Assembly (NCBI GenBank): GCA_903844215.1
Contig: CAIMSP010000144.1
Span: forward strand, 1 to 34,340
Origin: an uncultured beta proteobacterium
GTDB lineage: Bacteria > Pseudomonadota > Gammaproteobacteria > Burkholderiales > Burkholderiaceae_C
Direction of reading: 5' to 3'
Length of the DNA: 34,340 bases
The position numbers and the translations under genes were made by a program. Shown piece by piece: positions 25,052 to 33,171 of this stretch; position 1 is the stretch's first letter; the number at the start of each line of letters is the position of its first letter. A model generated the notes under the pieces. That model was given only the letters and a program-made list of their open reading frames with translations. It did no database searches and was not told where the DNA came from.

Positions 25052-25885
25052 TCAAGGTGTCAACACAGAAGACACCAGCAACTGGGTATAGGGGTGTTGC
25101 GGGTCGTCCAAAACGCGGTCGGTCAGACCCTGCTCCACCACCACGCCGTCCTTCATCACCAGCATGCGGTGCGCCAGCAAACGCGCCACCGCCAGATCGT
25201 GGGTGACGACCACAGCGGCCAGGTGCAGCTCATCGACCAGTTCGCGCAGCAAGTCGAGCAAACGCGCCTGCACCGACACGTCCAGGCCGGTGGTGGGTTC
25301 GTCCATGAACACCAGGCGCGGATGCGTCACCAGATTGCGCGCGATCTGCAGCCGTTGCTGCATGCCGCCGGAGTAAGTGCCGGGCAAGTCGTCGATGCGC
25401 GCCGTGTCCAACTCCACGCGCTCCATCCAGGAAAGCGCTTCGCTGCGCAGCCGGCCGTAATGGCGCGAGCCCAGCGCCATCAGACGCTCGCCCACGTTGG
25501 CGCCGCCCGAGACGTTCATGCGCAAGCCGTCGCGCGCGTGCTGTTCCACAAAGCCCCAGTCGGTGCGCGCCAGCCAGCGCAGCCGCGCCTCGGACAGGTC
25601 CGCCAAGTTCACCAGCGCTTGGGGCGCGGCGTCGTGCTGCGCCGGTTCGGCGGCGCCACCGGCTTCGTCGCGCAGCCGGTAGTGCACGGCGCCCTCGTCG
25701 CAGGCCAGTCGGGCGGCCAGCAGGCGCAGCAAGGTGGATTTGCCCGAGCCCGATTCACCCACCACGGCCATGACTTCGCCCGGATAGAGATCAAAACTCA
25801 CGTCGCGGCAAGCCCAATGGGCGCGGCTGCCGCGCATGAATTGTTTGCCCGCAGAGCGCACCGACATCAACAGTTCGCCGTTCAT
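25052..25885 (-). CDS. phnK: C-P lyase core-complex ATPase PhnK
   Basis: The 277-aa ABC-type ATPase contains Walker A GESGSGKST, signature YSGGMQQR and Walker B VFMDEPTTGLD, with the switch His in VVTHDL. In E. coli PhnK docks on the PhnGHIJ core. The insert around 75-95 (DEAGGAAEPAQHDAAPQ) looks like a lineage-specific loop. The ATG overlaps the phnJ stop by 4 bp. Confidence 0.94.
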   Translation of the reverse strand: MNGELLMSVRSAGKQFMRGSRAHWACRDVSFDLYPGEVMAVVGESGSGKSTLLRLLAARLACDEGAVHYRLRDEAGGAAEPAQHDAAPQALVNLADLSEARLRWLARTDWGFVEQHARDGLRMNVSGGANVGERLMALGSRHYGRLRSEALSWMERVELDTARIDDLPGTYSGGMQQRLQIARNLVTHPRLVFMDEPTTGLDVSVQARLLDLLRELVDELHLAAVVVTHDLAVARLLAHRMLVMKDGVVVEQGLTDRVLDDPQHPYTQLLVSSVLTP

Positions 25886-26781
25886 GCGCTCACCTCGGTG
25901 GTCGGCGCCAGCACATCGGCCATGAGCACGGCCTGCTGCGTGCCGACATGGCCGCTGTCGCGGCGCGTGCTGCAGTAGTCGGAGTCGGAACAGACGAAGA
26001 GGCGGCTGCCCGCATCGTCCACGATCATTTCGTCCAGGAAGCTGTCACCCGCGCCACACAGGGCGCAGGCGTGGTCCCAGCGCTGCACGGTGAAGGGGTG
26101 GTCTTCAAAGTCCAGGCTGCGCACCGAGGTATAGGGCGGGATCGCGTACAGGCGCTTTTCCCGGCCCGCGCCAAAGAGCTGCAAGGCCGGGTTCATATGC
26201 ATCTTGGGGTTGTCGAATTTTGGAATCGGCGAGGGCGATGTGAGGTAGCGTTCGTTCACCAATACGGGATAGTCGTAGGTGCGCGAGATCGCGCCGAGTT
26301 GCGCAATGTCTTCGTACAGTTTCACGTTCATCAGACCGTATTCCGCCAGCGCATGCATGGTGATGGTCTCGCGGCGCCGCGGCTCCAGGCGAAACAGCGG
26401 CTCGGGCATGGGGACCTGAAACACGATGATCTGCGCCTCTGAGAGTGCGGCCTCGGGGATGCGGTGGCGCGATTGCACGATCGTGGCTTCGGTCGTTTTC
26501 TCCGTCGTCACCACGCCCGTGGTACGGGCAAAGAAGCGCCGGATGTTGACCGCGTTGGTGGTGTCGTCGGAACCCTGGTCGATGACCTTGAGCACGTCGC
26601 TTTGGCCGATGATGCTGGAGGTGACCTGCACTCCACCCGTGCCCCAGCCATACGCAAAGGGCATTTCGCGCGAGCCAAACGGCACCTGGTAGCCGGGCAC
26701 CGCCACGGCCTTGAGCAGGGCGCGGCGGATCATTTTTTTCGTTCCTTCGTCCAGGAAGGCGAAGTTGTAGTGGGACTCCAT
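25882..26781 (-). CDS. phnJ: Carbon-phosphorus lyase catalytic subunit PhnJ
   Basis: The 299-aa radical-SAM enzyme cleaves the C-P bond of ribose 1-alkylphosphonate 5-phosphate to a hydrocarbon and ribose cyclic phosphate. The cluster-binding cysteines are Cys239 and Cys242 in CALCG and Cys264 in LFVCSD; the catalytic Cys is Cys270 in DYC. Gly30 in VAVPGYQVPF matches the glycine proposed to carry a radical in the E. coli enzyme. All key residues are present, so the enzyme should be active. The start overlaps the phnI stop by one base (TGATG). Confidence 0.97.
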   Translation of the reverse strand: MESHYNFAFLDEGTKKMIRRALLKAVAVPGYQVPFGSREMPFAYGWGTGGVQVTSSIIGQSDVLKVIDQGSDDTTNAVNIRRFFARTTGVVTTEKTTEATIVQSRHRIPEAALSEAQIIVFQVPMPEPLFRLEPRRRETITMHALAEYGLMNVKLYEDIAQLGAISRTYDYPVLVNERYLTSPSPIPKFDNPKMHMNPALQLFGAGREKRLYAIPPYTSVRSLDFEDHPFTVQRWDHACALCGAGDSFLDEMIVDDAGSRLFVCSDSDYCSTRRDSGHVGTQQAVLMADVLAPTTEVSA

Positions 26782-27914
26782 CAGTCGGCCTCTTTCTGCT
26801 CGAAGTTGTTGACGCTCGGTTCTGGCTCGGCGCGCGCGCGCGCATGGGCGGCGCGCAGGCTGCGCACCAGTTCCAGCTCGGACTGGAAGTCCACGTAGTG
26901 CGGCAGCTTCAGGTGCTGCACAAAGCCCGAGGACTCCAGGCTGTCGGCGTGGGCCAGCACGAATTCTTCGTCCTGCGCCGGCGCCACCAGGGGTTCGCCG
27001 AGTTCGCGTGCGCGCAGCGCCCGGTCCACCAGCGCCATGGCCATGCTCTTGCGCTCCGAGCCACCAAAGGCCAGGCCGTAGCCCTGGGTGAATTGCGGCG
27101 GCACTTCGCGGCTGCCGGCGAACTGGTTCACCATCTGGCACTCGGTGACTTCGACTTCACCCAGATCGATGGCAAAGCCGAGCTCGTCCGGGACGATCTC
27201 CACGGCCAAGTGGCCGCGCCGGATTTCACCGGCAAACGGATGCGCGCTGGCGTAGCCGCGCTGGGTCGAGTAGCCCAGTGCCAGCAGCCAGCCCTCGTCG
27301 CCACGCGCCAGTGCCTGCAGGCGCAGCGCGCGCTTGGCCGGGAACATGATGGCTTCGCGCGTCAGGTCGCCGGGCTCTTCCACGGTCTGCGCCAACGGCG
27401 ACTCCATCAGGCCTTCACGCGCCATGAGTTCGCTCACGCGCGGCGTCGGCTCGGACCGGTCGGCGCCTGGGCGCCCAGGCTGGGGTGCGGCGCCGGGCGC
27501 GCTGGCGTTGGCGAGCAGGGAAAAGTCCAGCAGGCGCTGGGTGTAGTCGTGCGTCGCGCCGAGCAACTGGCCGCCCGGCACATCCTTGAAGGTGGCGGAA
27601 ATGCGTCGGCTCAGGCGCATCTTTGACGTGTCCAGCGGCTCGCTGTAGGCAAAGCGGGGCAGGGTGGTGCGGTAGGCGCGCAGCAAGAAAATGGCTTCCA
27701 TCAGGTCCCCGCTGGACTGCTTGATCGCCAGCGCGGCGAGTTCACGGTCGTACAGCGAGCCCTCGGTCATGACGCGGTCCACGGCCAGCGACAGCTGCTG
27801 TTGAATCTGCGCCACATCGAGCTCGGGCACGGCCGGGTCGCCGCGCCGCTGTGCGGCCAGAAGTTGCCAGGAACTCTCGATGGCGGCGGCTCCGCCCTTG
27901 ACGGCGACGTACAT
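26781..27914 (-). CDS. phnI: C-P lyase nucleosidase subunit PhnI
   Basis: The 377-aa PhnI displaces adenine from ATP with phosphonate, in concert with PhnG, PhnH and PhnL. Family features include the start MYVAVKGGAAAIESSWQLL, LPRFAYSEPLDTSKMRLSRRI near 85-106, RGYASAHPFAGEIRRG and the C-terminal QHLKLPHYVDFQSELELVR. A Pro/Ala-rich loop of about 20 residues near 140 (SAPGAAPQPGRPGADRSEP) may be lineage-specific. It lies 1 bp after phnH. Confidence 0.95.
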   Translation of the reverse strand: MYVAVKGGAAAIESSWQLLAAQRRGDPAVPELDVAQIQQQLSLAVDRVMTEGSLYDRELAALAIKQSSGDLMEAIFLLRAYRTTLPRFAYSEPLDTSKMRLSRRISATFKDVPGGQLLGATHDYTQRLLDFSLLANASAPGAAPQPGRPGADRSEPTPRVSELMAREGLMESPLAQTVEEPGDLTREAIMFPAKRALRLQALARGDEGWLLALGYSTQRGYASAHPFAGEIRRGHLAVEIVPDELGFAIDLGEVEVTECQMVNQFAGSREVPPQFTQGYGLAFGGSERKSMAMALVDRALRARELGEPLVAPAQDEEFVLAHADSLESSGFVQHLKLPHYVDFQSELELVRSLRAAHARARAEPEPSVNNFEQKEAD

Positions 27915-27915
27915 G

Positions 27916-28521
27916 TCAGACCCCCTTTTGCGCTTGCACGCGGGTGCTGCGCGGCAGGCCGAGGGCCCGATCTGCGCAGCAAAAAATGATGTCCACCCCT
28001 TGCGGGAAGAGCGCGTGATTGGTCTGCCACTGGGCCCAAAAGCCCGCTGGCAAGCCGGCGATGCACACCGCCTTGGTGTCACGCAGGCCCGGGCCGCTCC
28101 ACTGTGTTGCGGGGCCCGCTTCCAGCGACGGCACTTCGATCAGCAGCGTGGCGGACTGCTCCGGCGACTCGGGGGAGCCGCTGGCAAAGCGGTCCAGCGG
28201 CGGCAGCGGCAAGGCCGCTGTGAGCACGGCGAAGGCCGCGCCCGCCGGCGTGGCCGAGAGTGGCGCACCGGTGTGAAAGCGCAGCCACTGCAGGGTCTGC
28301 AACTGCTCGGGGGTGTCCTGTTGCCACCAGACCGGGGTTTCCTCGTCGCACAGGCTCAGCAGCAGATGCGCCATCGCCCCGTGCAACGCCACGCCCTCGA
28401 CCGCCGCGCCCAGCGGCACGATTTGCCCCGGGCGCGACAGCGCCTCCAGTGCGGCGCGAAAGGCACGCTGCGACTCGTGCACCGGATCGCCAAAGCCGGG
28501 CTTGAGGGTGCTGGCGGTCAT
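27916..28521 (-). CDS. phnH: C-P lyase core subunit PhnH
   Basis: The 201-aa PhnH is part of the PhnGHIJ complex. Typical segments are GFGDPVHESQRAFRAALEALS at the N-terminus (positions 9-29), LSLCDEETPVWW, FLV-like mid regions and GVDIIFCCADRALGLPRSTR at the end. The ATG overlaps the phnG stop by 4 bp. Length is normal. Confidence 0.95.
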   Translation of the reverse strand: MTASTLKPGFGDPVHESQRAFRAALEALSRPGQIVPLGAAVEGVALHGAMAHLLLSLCDEETPVWWQQDTPEQLQTLQWLRFHTGAPLSATPAGAAFAVLTAALPLPPLDRFASGSPESPEQSATLLIEVPSLEAGPATQWSGPGLRDTKAVCIAGLPAGFWAQWQTNHALFPQGVDIIFCCADRALGLPRSTRVQAQKGV

Positions 28522-28976
28522 GCGTTACCTCGCACAAAAGTGAAGAATTCAACCCGGGACTGGGCGGCAGCGTGGCGCTCGGCGTCGCGCTGCAGGGACT
28601 GGGCGGCGGCCAGCGGCTCGATCACCGCGACAAACAGTTCGGCGTGGCGCAGCGGGTCTTGCAACAGCGCGTCAAAGAGCGCAATCAGCTCGGCCTTGCG
28701 CCGCTCGCGCCCCAAGGTGTAGCCCACGCCCAGCGGGCCACCGTCCAGGCGCAGGGCACAGCGCGTGACGCTGGCCTCGCCCAGATTGAATGCGTCGCCC
28801 GTGCCGCCAGCACGGGCGCGCAGCATCACCATGCCGATCTCGGCGGCGCGCACGTACTGCGGCGCGGGCAAGGGCTCAGGCGCCAGCGCTTGCAGTTGCG
28901 CCAGCGTGGCCCGCGCCAGCACGGCCAGCCAGTCGCGGCGCTCCTGGTTCGTGAACATCTTGGCTTGACTTGTCAT
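28518..28976 (-). CDS. phnG: C-P lyase core subunit PhnG
   Basis: The 152-aa PhnG is the first gene of the lyase operon. Family features are RRDWLAVLARATLAQL at the N-terminus, AEIGMVMLRARAGGTGDAFNLGE in the middle and RCALRLDGGPLGVGYTLGRE later. The ATG at 28976 is one choice; Met at 28958 aligns as well with E. coli PhnG and may be the true start, as neither has a strong ribosome binding site. A TTG at 29009 is possible but unsupported. The Pho-like site facing this gene lies about 90 bp upstream, in the start of phnF. Confidence 0.92.
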   Translation of the reverse strand: MTSQAKMFTNQERRDWLAVLARATLAQLQALAPEPLPAPQYVRAAEIGMVMLRARAGGTGDAFNLGEASVTRCALRLDGGPLGVGYTLGRERRKAELIALFDALLQDPLRHAELFVAVIEPLAAAQSLQRDAERHAAAQSRVEFFTFVRGNA

Positions 28977-29003
28977 AAAAGTGTCTAATTCGGTCGCTAC
29001 AGT
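28970..29003 (+). promoter_or_regulatory. Pho box and -10 for phnF-DUF1045-phnN
   Basis: TTGTCAT, spacer AAAA and GTGTCTA lie at 28970-28987, then 10 bp, then TACAGT at 28998-29003. The site faces phnF and covers the proposed phnG start codon. Its predicted transcript begins near 29010, just before the phnF ribosome binding site. Confidence 0.65.
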
Positions 29004-29027
29004 GTTCAAAGACCGGAGGGAAAATAC

Positions 29028-29891
29028 TTGACTCCCCCGGTGCGAGTCCCTAGTTCAACCGCACAACATGACCGATTTATGACATTCCCACAGACGGGCG
29101 CGTTTTGGCCGCCAACCCTCAAGGCCGCGCAGCCCGCAACGAGTCGCGCTGCGGCGGCCGCGAGCAAGGGGCGCAGTGCGGCCGGGGCCTGGCGTCAGAT
29201 CGCCGACACCCTGGCTGCCGAGATTCGCGACCGCCACTACTCGGACTGCGGGCGCCTGCCCTCGGAGACGGAGTTGTCGGCGCGCTTTGGTGTCGCCCGG
29301 CACACGCTGCGTCAGGCGGTGGCGGCGCTGCAAAGCGAAGGTCTGGTGCGCGTGGAGCCAGGGCGCGGCAGCTTTGTGCAGCACGAACTGTTGGACTATG
29401 CGATCTCACGGCGCACACGCTTCAGTGAAAACCTGCAAAGCCAGGGACTGCTGCCGAGCAAGCAACTGCTCACGGCGAGCGAACGGCCGGCCGGCGAGCG
29501 GGCCGCCCGGGAGTTGCAACTCGACATCGGCGCTGCGCTGCTGTGGGTGCAGACGCTGGACGAGGCCGATGGTGAACCCGTCGGTCTGGCCACGGCCTAT
29601 TACCCGGCGGCGCGCTTTTTTGGCCTGCTGGAGTTGCTGCAGCAGGGCGGCGGCAGCACCGAGATCCTGCGCCACTTTGGTGTGCAGGACTATGTGCGGG
29701 CGCACAGCCGCATCACCACGCAGATGCCCAACGAAGTCACGGCGCGCCTGCTCAAGCAGCCGCTCACAAGGCCGCTGCTGTGCGTGGAGAGTCTGGATGT
29801 GGACATGACGGGCTGCCCCATCAAGTACGGTGAAACCGTGTTCTGTGGTGACCGAGTGCAGTTGCTGGTGGACGGTGGCAAGCTGCCATGA
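29028..29891 (+). CDS. phnF: GntR-family (HutC/UTRA type) regulator PhnF
   Basis: The 287-aa regulator has a GntR winged-helix domain (about 50-120: IADTLAAEIRD, LPSETELSARFGVARHTLRQAVAALQSEGLVRVEPGRGSF) and a UTRA effector domain (about 130-285) ending with VFCGDRVQLLVDGGKLP. PhnF usually represses phn genes, responding to a phosphonate-pathway ligand. The TTG at 29028 was preferred because GGAGGG lies 7 bp before it, at the right distance from the Pho promoter; an ATG at 29079 (270 aa) is the alternative. The residues between these starts are not conserved-looking, so the start is uncertain. It overlaps the DUF1045 gene by 4 bp. Confidence 0.88.
   Translation: MTPPVRVPSSTAQHDRFMTFPQTGAFWPPTLKAAQPATSRAAAAASKGRSAAGAWRQIADTLAAEIRDRHYSDCGRLPSETELSARFGVARHTLRQAVAALQSEGLVRVEPGRGSFVQHELLDYAISRRTRFSENLQSQGLLPSKQLLTASERPAGERAARELQLDIGAALLWVQTLDEADGEPVGLATAYYPAARFFGLLELLQQGGGSTEILRHFGVQDYVRAHSRITTQMPNEVTARLLKQPLTRPLLCVESLDVDMTGCPIKYGETVFCGDRVQLLVDGGKLP
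29052..29085 (-). promoter_or_regulatory. Pho box and -10 for the phnG operon
   Basis: On the minus strand ATGTCAT, spacer AAAT and CGGTCAT (29085-29068) match CTGTCAY at 6 of 7 each. Ten bases later lies TGAACT at 29057-29052. It faces phnG and sits inside the first codons of phnF if the TTG start is right. Confidence 0.7.
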
Positions 29892-30622
29892 GCGCGCGCT
29901 ACGCGGTTTACTTCACGCCCGCGCCGCATTCCCCCTGGTGGGAAGCCGGCGCGCATTGGCTCGGTCGCGACGAGTGTTCTGATGCGCCGCTGCGTCCCGG
30001 CGCTTGGCAAAAGTTTGCTGCCGACGAGTGGCGCGCCCTGACGGCGGCGCCACGGCGCTACGGCTTTCATGCCACGCTCAAAGCGCCTTTTCGCTTGCGC
30101 GCCGGCGTTTCGGAGCAAGCGCTGCTGCTGCGGCTGCAAGACCTGGCGCTCACGCTGCAGTCGCTGGCACTGGGTCCGATGCAGGCCAGCTTGCTGGGCG
30201 ATTTTGTCGCTCTGGTTCCAACGGCACCTCCGCCCGAACTGCTCAGCCTGGCGACGCGCTGCGTGGTCGAGCTCGATGACTTGCGCGCGCCGCTCTCAGA
30301 GCAGGATCTGGAACGGCGCGGGGCGGCGTCGCTGGACGCCCGTGGTCTGGAGCTGTTGCAGCGCTACGGCTACACGCAGGTGCTCGAGCGCTTTCGCCTG
30401 CACCTGAGCCTGAGCGCAGCGATTGACGCGGCCACGGCGCGACGCGTCATCGCGGCCTGGGAGAAACCCGTGGCGCAGTTGAACGCGGCCTGCCCGCTGC
30501 TGCTGGACCGCCTGTGCCTGTTTGTCGAGGCCGGGCCGGGGCAGGCGTTCTTTCGCATCGCCGACGCCATGCTCCAGCCCGCAGTCAGGGTGCCCGTGCG
30601 GGCACAGAGGGTGGCGCCATGA
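29888..30622 (+). CDS. DUF1045 phosphonate-metabolism protein, 2H phosphoesterase-like
   Basis: The 244-aa protein matches the DUF1045 family found in phn operons. It shows two HxT/S motifs, HATLK near residue 59 in RRYGFHATLKAPF and HLSLS near 172 in FRLHLSLSAA, the hallmark of 2H phosphoesterases such as RNA-cyclic-phosphate and 2'-5' ligase-like enzymes. The intervening region is Ala/Leu-rich. No phnP is present in the locus, and the pathway needs a cyclic-phosphate opening step after PhnJ; this protein is a good candidate for that step. This is inference from fold and context. It overlaps phnF and phnN by 4 bp on both sides (ATGA). Confidence 0.85.
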   Translation: MSARYAVYFTPAPHSPWWEAGAHWLGRDECSDAPLRPGAWQKFAADEWRALTAAPRRYGFHATLKAPFRLRAGVSEQALLLRLQDLALTLQSLALGPMQASLLGDFVALVPTAPPPELLSLATRCVVELDDLRAPLSEQDLERRGAASLDARGLELLQRYGYTQVLERFRLHLSLSAAIDAATARRVIAAWEKPVAQLNAACPLLLDRLCLFVEAGPGQAFFRIADAMLQPAVRVPVRAQRVAP

Positions 30623-31167
30623 GTGGCCGCTGGGTCTTCGTGTGCGGTCCTTCGGGCGCGGGCAAGGACAGCCTGATCAGCTGGGCCGCAAACCATCTGG
30701 CGGGCTTGCCCGAGATTGTCTTTTCTCGCCGCATGGTGACGCGACCCTCCTTTCCCGGCTCCGAGCACGACGAGGTGACGCCAACCCAAATGGCGGCTCT
30801 GCTGGGCTCGGGCGGACTGGCCTGGTGCTGGGAGGCCAATGGCTTGCATTACGGCATCGCGGCGCATTACGCCGCGCTGGTGGCTGCGGGGCACGTGGTG
30901 GTGGTGAACGGGTCGCGCGAGCACGCCTTGGGCCTGCCGGTGTTGCCGCAGGTGCGGGTCGTGCAGGTGGTGGCGCAGGCCGGGGAACTGGCCGCGCGCC
31001 TGGCGCAGCGCGGGCGCGAGGCGCCAACCGAGGTGGCACGCCGACTGGCGCGCAACGCCTTGTTCCCCGAACTGCAGGCCGATTGCACGATCGTGAACGA
31101 AGCCACGCTGGCCGATGCGGGCCAAACACTGGCCGACTACCTGAAGCGCTGCGTGGGCTCGGGCTGA
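30619..31167 (+). CDS. phnN: Ribose 1,5-bisphosphokinase PhnN
   Basis: The 182-aa guanylate-kinase-like enzyme turns ribose 1,5-bisphosphate into PRPP, the last step of the C-P lyase route. The P-loop is CGPSGAGKDSL near 9; further segments are FSRRMVTRP and EHDEVTP, then AWCWEANGLHYGI and VVNGSRE. The ATG at 30619 shares ATGA with the preceding gene; an earlier in-frame start would run into it. Length equals E. coli PhnN. Confidence 0.94.
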   Translation: MSGRWVFVCGPSGAGKDSLISWAANHLAGLPEIVFSRRMVTRPSFPGSEHDEVTPTQMAALLGSGGLAWCWEANGLHYGIAAHYAALVAAGHVVVVNGSREHALGLPVLPQVRVVQVVAQAGELAARLAQRGREAPTEVARRLARNALFPELQADCTIVNEATLADAGQTLADYLKRCVGSG

Positions 31168-31226
31168 ACTTCGGATTCTGCGCGGTGTTGCGCGCGACCG
31201 AGAGCAGCCAGCATGAACGAATGAAT

Positions 31227-31258
31227 TTTCATGACTCGGCGCGCCGCGCCGCCGAGGC
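31227..31258. repeat. Dispersed 32-bp intergenic repeat, copy 2
   Basis: This copy matches 6270-6301 at 29 of 32 positions; the three differences are C/T changes. On the minus strand the GC-rich half forms a good stem, CTCGGCG/CGCCGAG with an 8-nt loop, just after the phnE stop. As it also lies between convergent phnN and phnE, it may act as a terminator. Confidence 0.6.
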
Positions 31259-31264
31259 CAGAAT

Positions 31265-32095
31265 TCAGATCACCGACTTGCGCACGCGCGCCGAAACCAC
31301 GTCGATCACGGTCACCGTCAGCACGATGATGATCATCACGGCGCAGGTCTCGGCGTACTGAAAGCCACGGATGATTTCCCACAGGATCACGCCGATACCA
31401 CCGGCGCCCACCATGCCCACGACCGAGGCCGAGCGCACATTGGATTCAAAGCGGTACAGCGAGTAGGAAATCCACAGTGGCAGCACCTGCGGAATGATGC
31501 CGTAAACAATCTCTTCCAGGGCATGCGCACCGGTGGCGCGTATGCCCTCGACCGGCTGCGGGTCGATCGATTCCACCGCTTCGGAAAAGAGTTTGGCCAG
31601 CACGCCCGTGGTGTGCACCCACAAGGCCAGCACACCGGCGAAGGGGCCCAGTCCCACGGCCACGATGAACAGCATGGCAAACAGCATCTCGTTGATGGCG
31701 CGCGCCGCGTCCATCACCCGGCGCACCGGTTGATAGATCCAGGCCGGTGCGACATTCGCCGACGACAGCAGGCCCAGGGGCACGGCGCAGACCACCGCCA
31801 GCACCGTCCCCCAAAGCGCGATCTGCAAGGTCACCAGCATTTCCTGCAAATAGATCCGCCAGTCGGTGAAGTTGGGCGGGAAGAAACTGGCCGCGTAGGT
31901 CGCCATGTTTCCCGAGTCGCGCAGCAGATCGAAGGGCCTGAGGTCAGCTCCCTTCCAGGAGCCGATCAAGGCGAGCAGCAGCAGACCCCACAGCGCGAGC
32001 GCGGCGGGCGATGTGCGCTGCAGCAGCGGGTGCTTTGAGGCCACGTCGTTGGCGAGCGCGGTCACGTCAGGGCGGAGCGGGGTTGAGGCGGGCAC
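31265..32095 (-). CDS. phnE: Phosphonate ABC transporter permease PhnE
   Basis: The 276-aa inner-membrane permease has about five or six hydrophobic segments, the first near 30-50 ([15 protein letters not shown]), others near 88-112, 137-160 and 245-268. The EAA-type loop [19 protein letters not shown] near 170-190 contacts the ATPase PhnC. The start lies 36 bp after the phnD stop. With phnC and phnD it forms a phosphonate uptake operon. Confidence 0.95.
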   Translation of the reverse strand: MPASTPLRPDVTALANDVASKHPLLQRTSPAALALWGLLLLALIGSWKGADLRPFDLLRDSGNMATYAASFFPPNFTDWRIYLQEMLVTLQIALWGTVLAVVCAVPLGLLSSANVAPAWIYQPVRRVMDAARAINEMLFAMLFIVAVGLGPFAGVLALWVHTTGVLAKLFSEAVESIDPQPVEGIRATGAHALEEIVYGIIPQVLPLWISYSLYRFESNVRSASVVGMVGAGGIGVILWEIIRGFQYAETCAVMIIIVLTVTVIDVVSARVRKSVI

Positions 32096-32131
32096 GCTGG
32101 CTTTCCTGTGGGAGGGGATGGGTCGCAGGGC

Positions 32132-33112
32132 TTACTTGAGCAGCGCCAGCTTCTGGTTCAAGGCGTCCAGCTTGCGGTCGATGTCGGCGAGCTTCGTCTT
32201 CTTCTCGGCTGCGTCCATGTGCTCATCGCTTTCCAACTTGATGCGCGCCGAAAACAGCGCCAGTTGGCGGATCGGGATCAACTGGTTGTCGTTCGCGGCG
32301 GCAAAGCCACCGGCGGGCAACAGACGGATTTTTTCCTTTTCTTCCGCCGCGTTGGCACCCTTGCCGTAGCCAATCATGAAGCCCTTGATCTTGGCTTTCA
32401 GGCCGGCCGACAAATCCTTGCGCCAGACGAAGGGATCGGCCGCAATCAGTGGCGACTTCCAGATGATGCGGATTTCCTTGACCAAAGCGGGCTGCGTCTG
32501 CTCCATCTTTTCGTAGTCTGCGGTATTGAAGGTGGCCACATCGACCTGCTTGCTGGCGGCGGCCATGAAATTGGCACCGTGGCTGGCGCCGCGGATGCTC
32601 TTGAAATCGGTCTTGGGGTTGATGTTGTTCTTGGCAAACACGTAGTAGCCTGGCACCAGGAAGCCGGAGGTCGAGTTGGGGTCGCCAATGCCGAAGTTGA
32701 TCTCCTTGCTGTGCTTGACCAGGTCGTCTACGGTCTTGTAAGCCGAGTCCTTGTGCGTGATGAGCAGCGAGTTGTAGCCTTCGGTGCCGTCAACGCCAAT
32801 GACCTTGGCGAAGATTTCACCTTCGGAGCGGTCCACGGCTTCCATCGCCGACTTGTTGCCGTAATAGGCCACTTGCACCTTGTTGAAGCGCATGGCTTCG
32901 ATGACACCGGCGTAATCCGTGGAGAAGAACGGTTTGATCTTGACGCCCACGGACTTCTCCATGTCGCCCAGAAACGCTTCCCAATTCTTCTTCAGCGAAC
33001 TCGATGAATCGGTGGCGATGATGCCGAAACTGATTTCCTTGAGTTCCTCTGCGCCTGCGGGCATGACGCTGAAAGCCAGGCTGGCGATCAAGCCGAAAAG
33101 TATCTTTTTCAT
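32132..33112 (-). CDS. phnD: Phosphonate-binding periplasmic protein PhnD
   Basis: The 326-aa substrate-binding protein carries a Sec signal (MKKILFGLIASLAFSVMPAGA). The mature domain shows ISFGIIATDSSSSLKKNW, the ligand-contacting regions AYYGNKSAMEA, DPNSTSGFLVPGYY and RGASHGANFM, and ISP-like folds typical of PhnD. A Lys-rich C-terminal tail (about 295-326) appears helical. It lies 59 bp after phnC, its usual partner. Confidence 0.96.
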   Translation of the reverse strand: MKKILFGLIASLAFSVMPAGAEELKEISFGIIATDSSSSLKKNWEAFLGDMEKSVGVKIKPFFSTDYAGVIEAMRFNKVQVAYYGNKSAMEAVDRSEGEIFAKVIGVDGTEGYNSLLITHKDSAYKTVDDLVKHSKEINFGIGDPNSTSGFLVPGYYVFAKNNINPKTDFKSIRGASHGANFMAAASKQVDVATFNTADYEKMEQTQPALVKEIRIIWKSPLIAADPFVWRKDLSAGLKAKIKGFMIGYGKGANAAEEKEKIRLLPAGGFAAANDNQLIPIRQLALFSARIKLESDEHMDAAEKKTKLADIDRKLDALNQKLALLK

Positions 33113-33171
33113 GGGGGTTTTCTCTAAGGGTTTGGGGTTGATGAAGGGGTTGAAAAAATGGGGGGGAGCGC

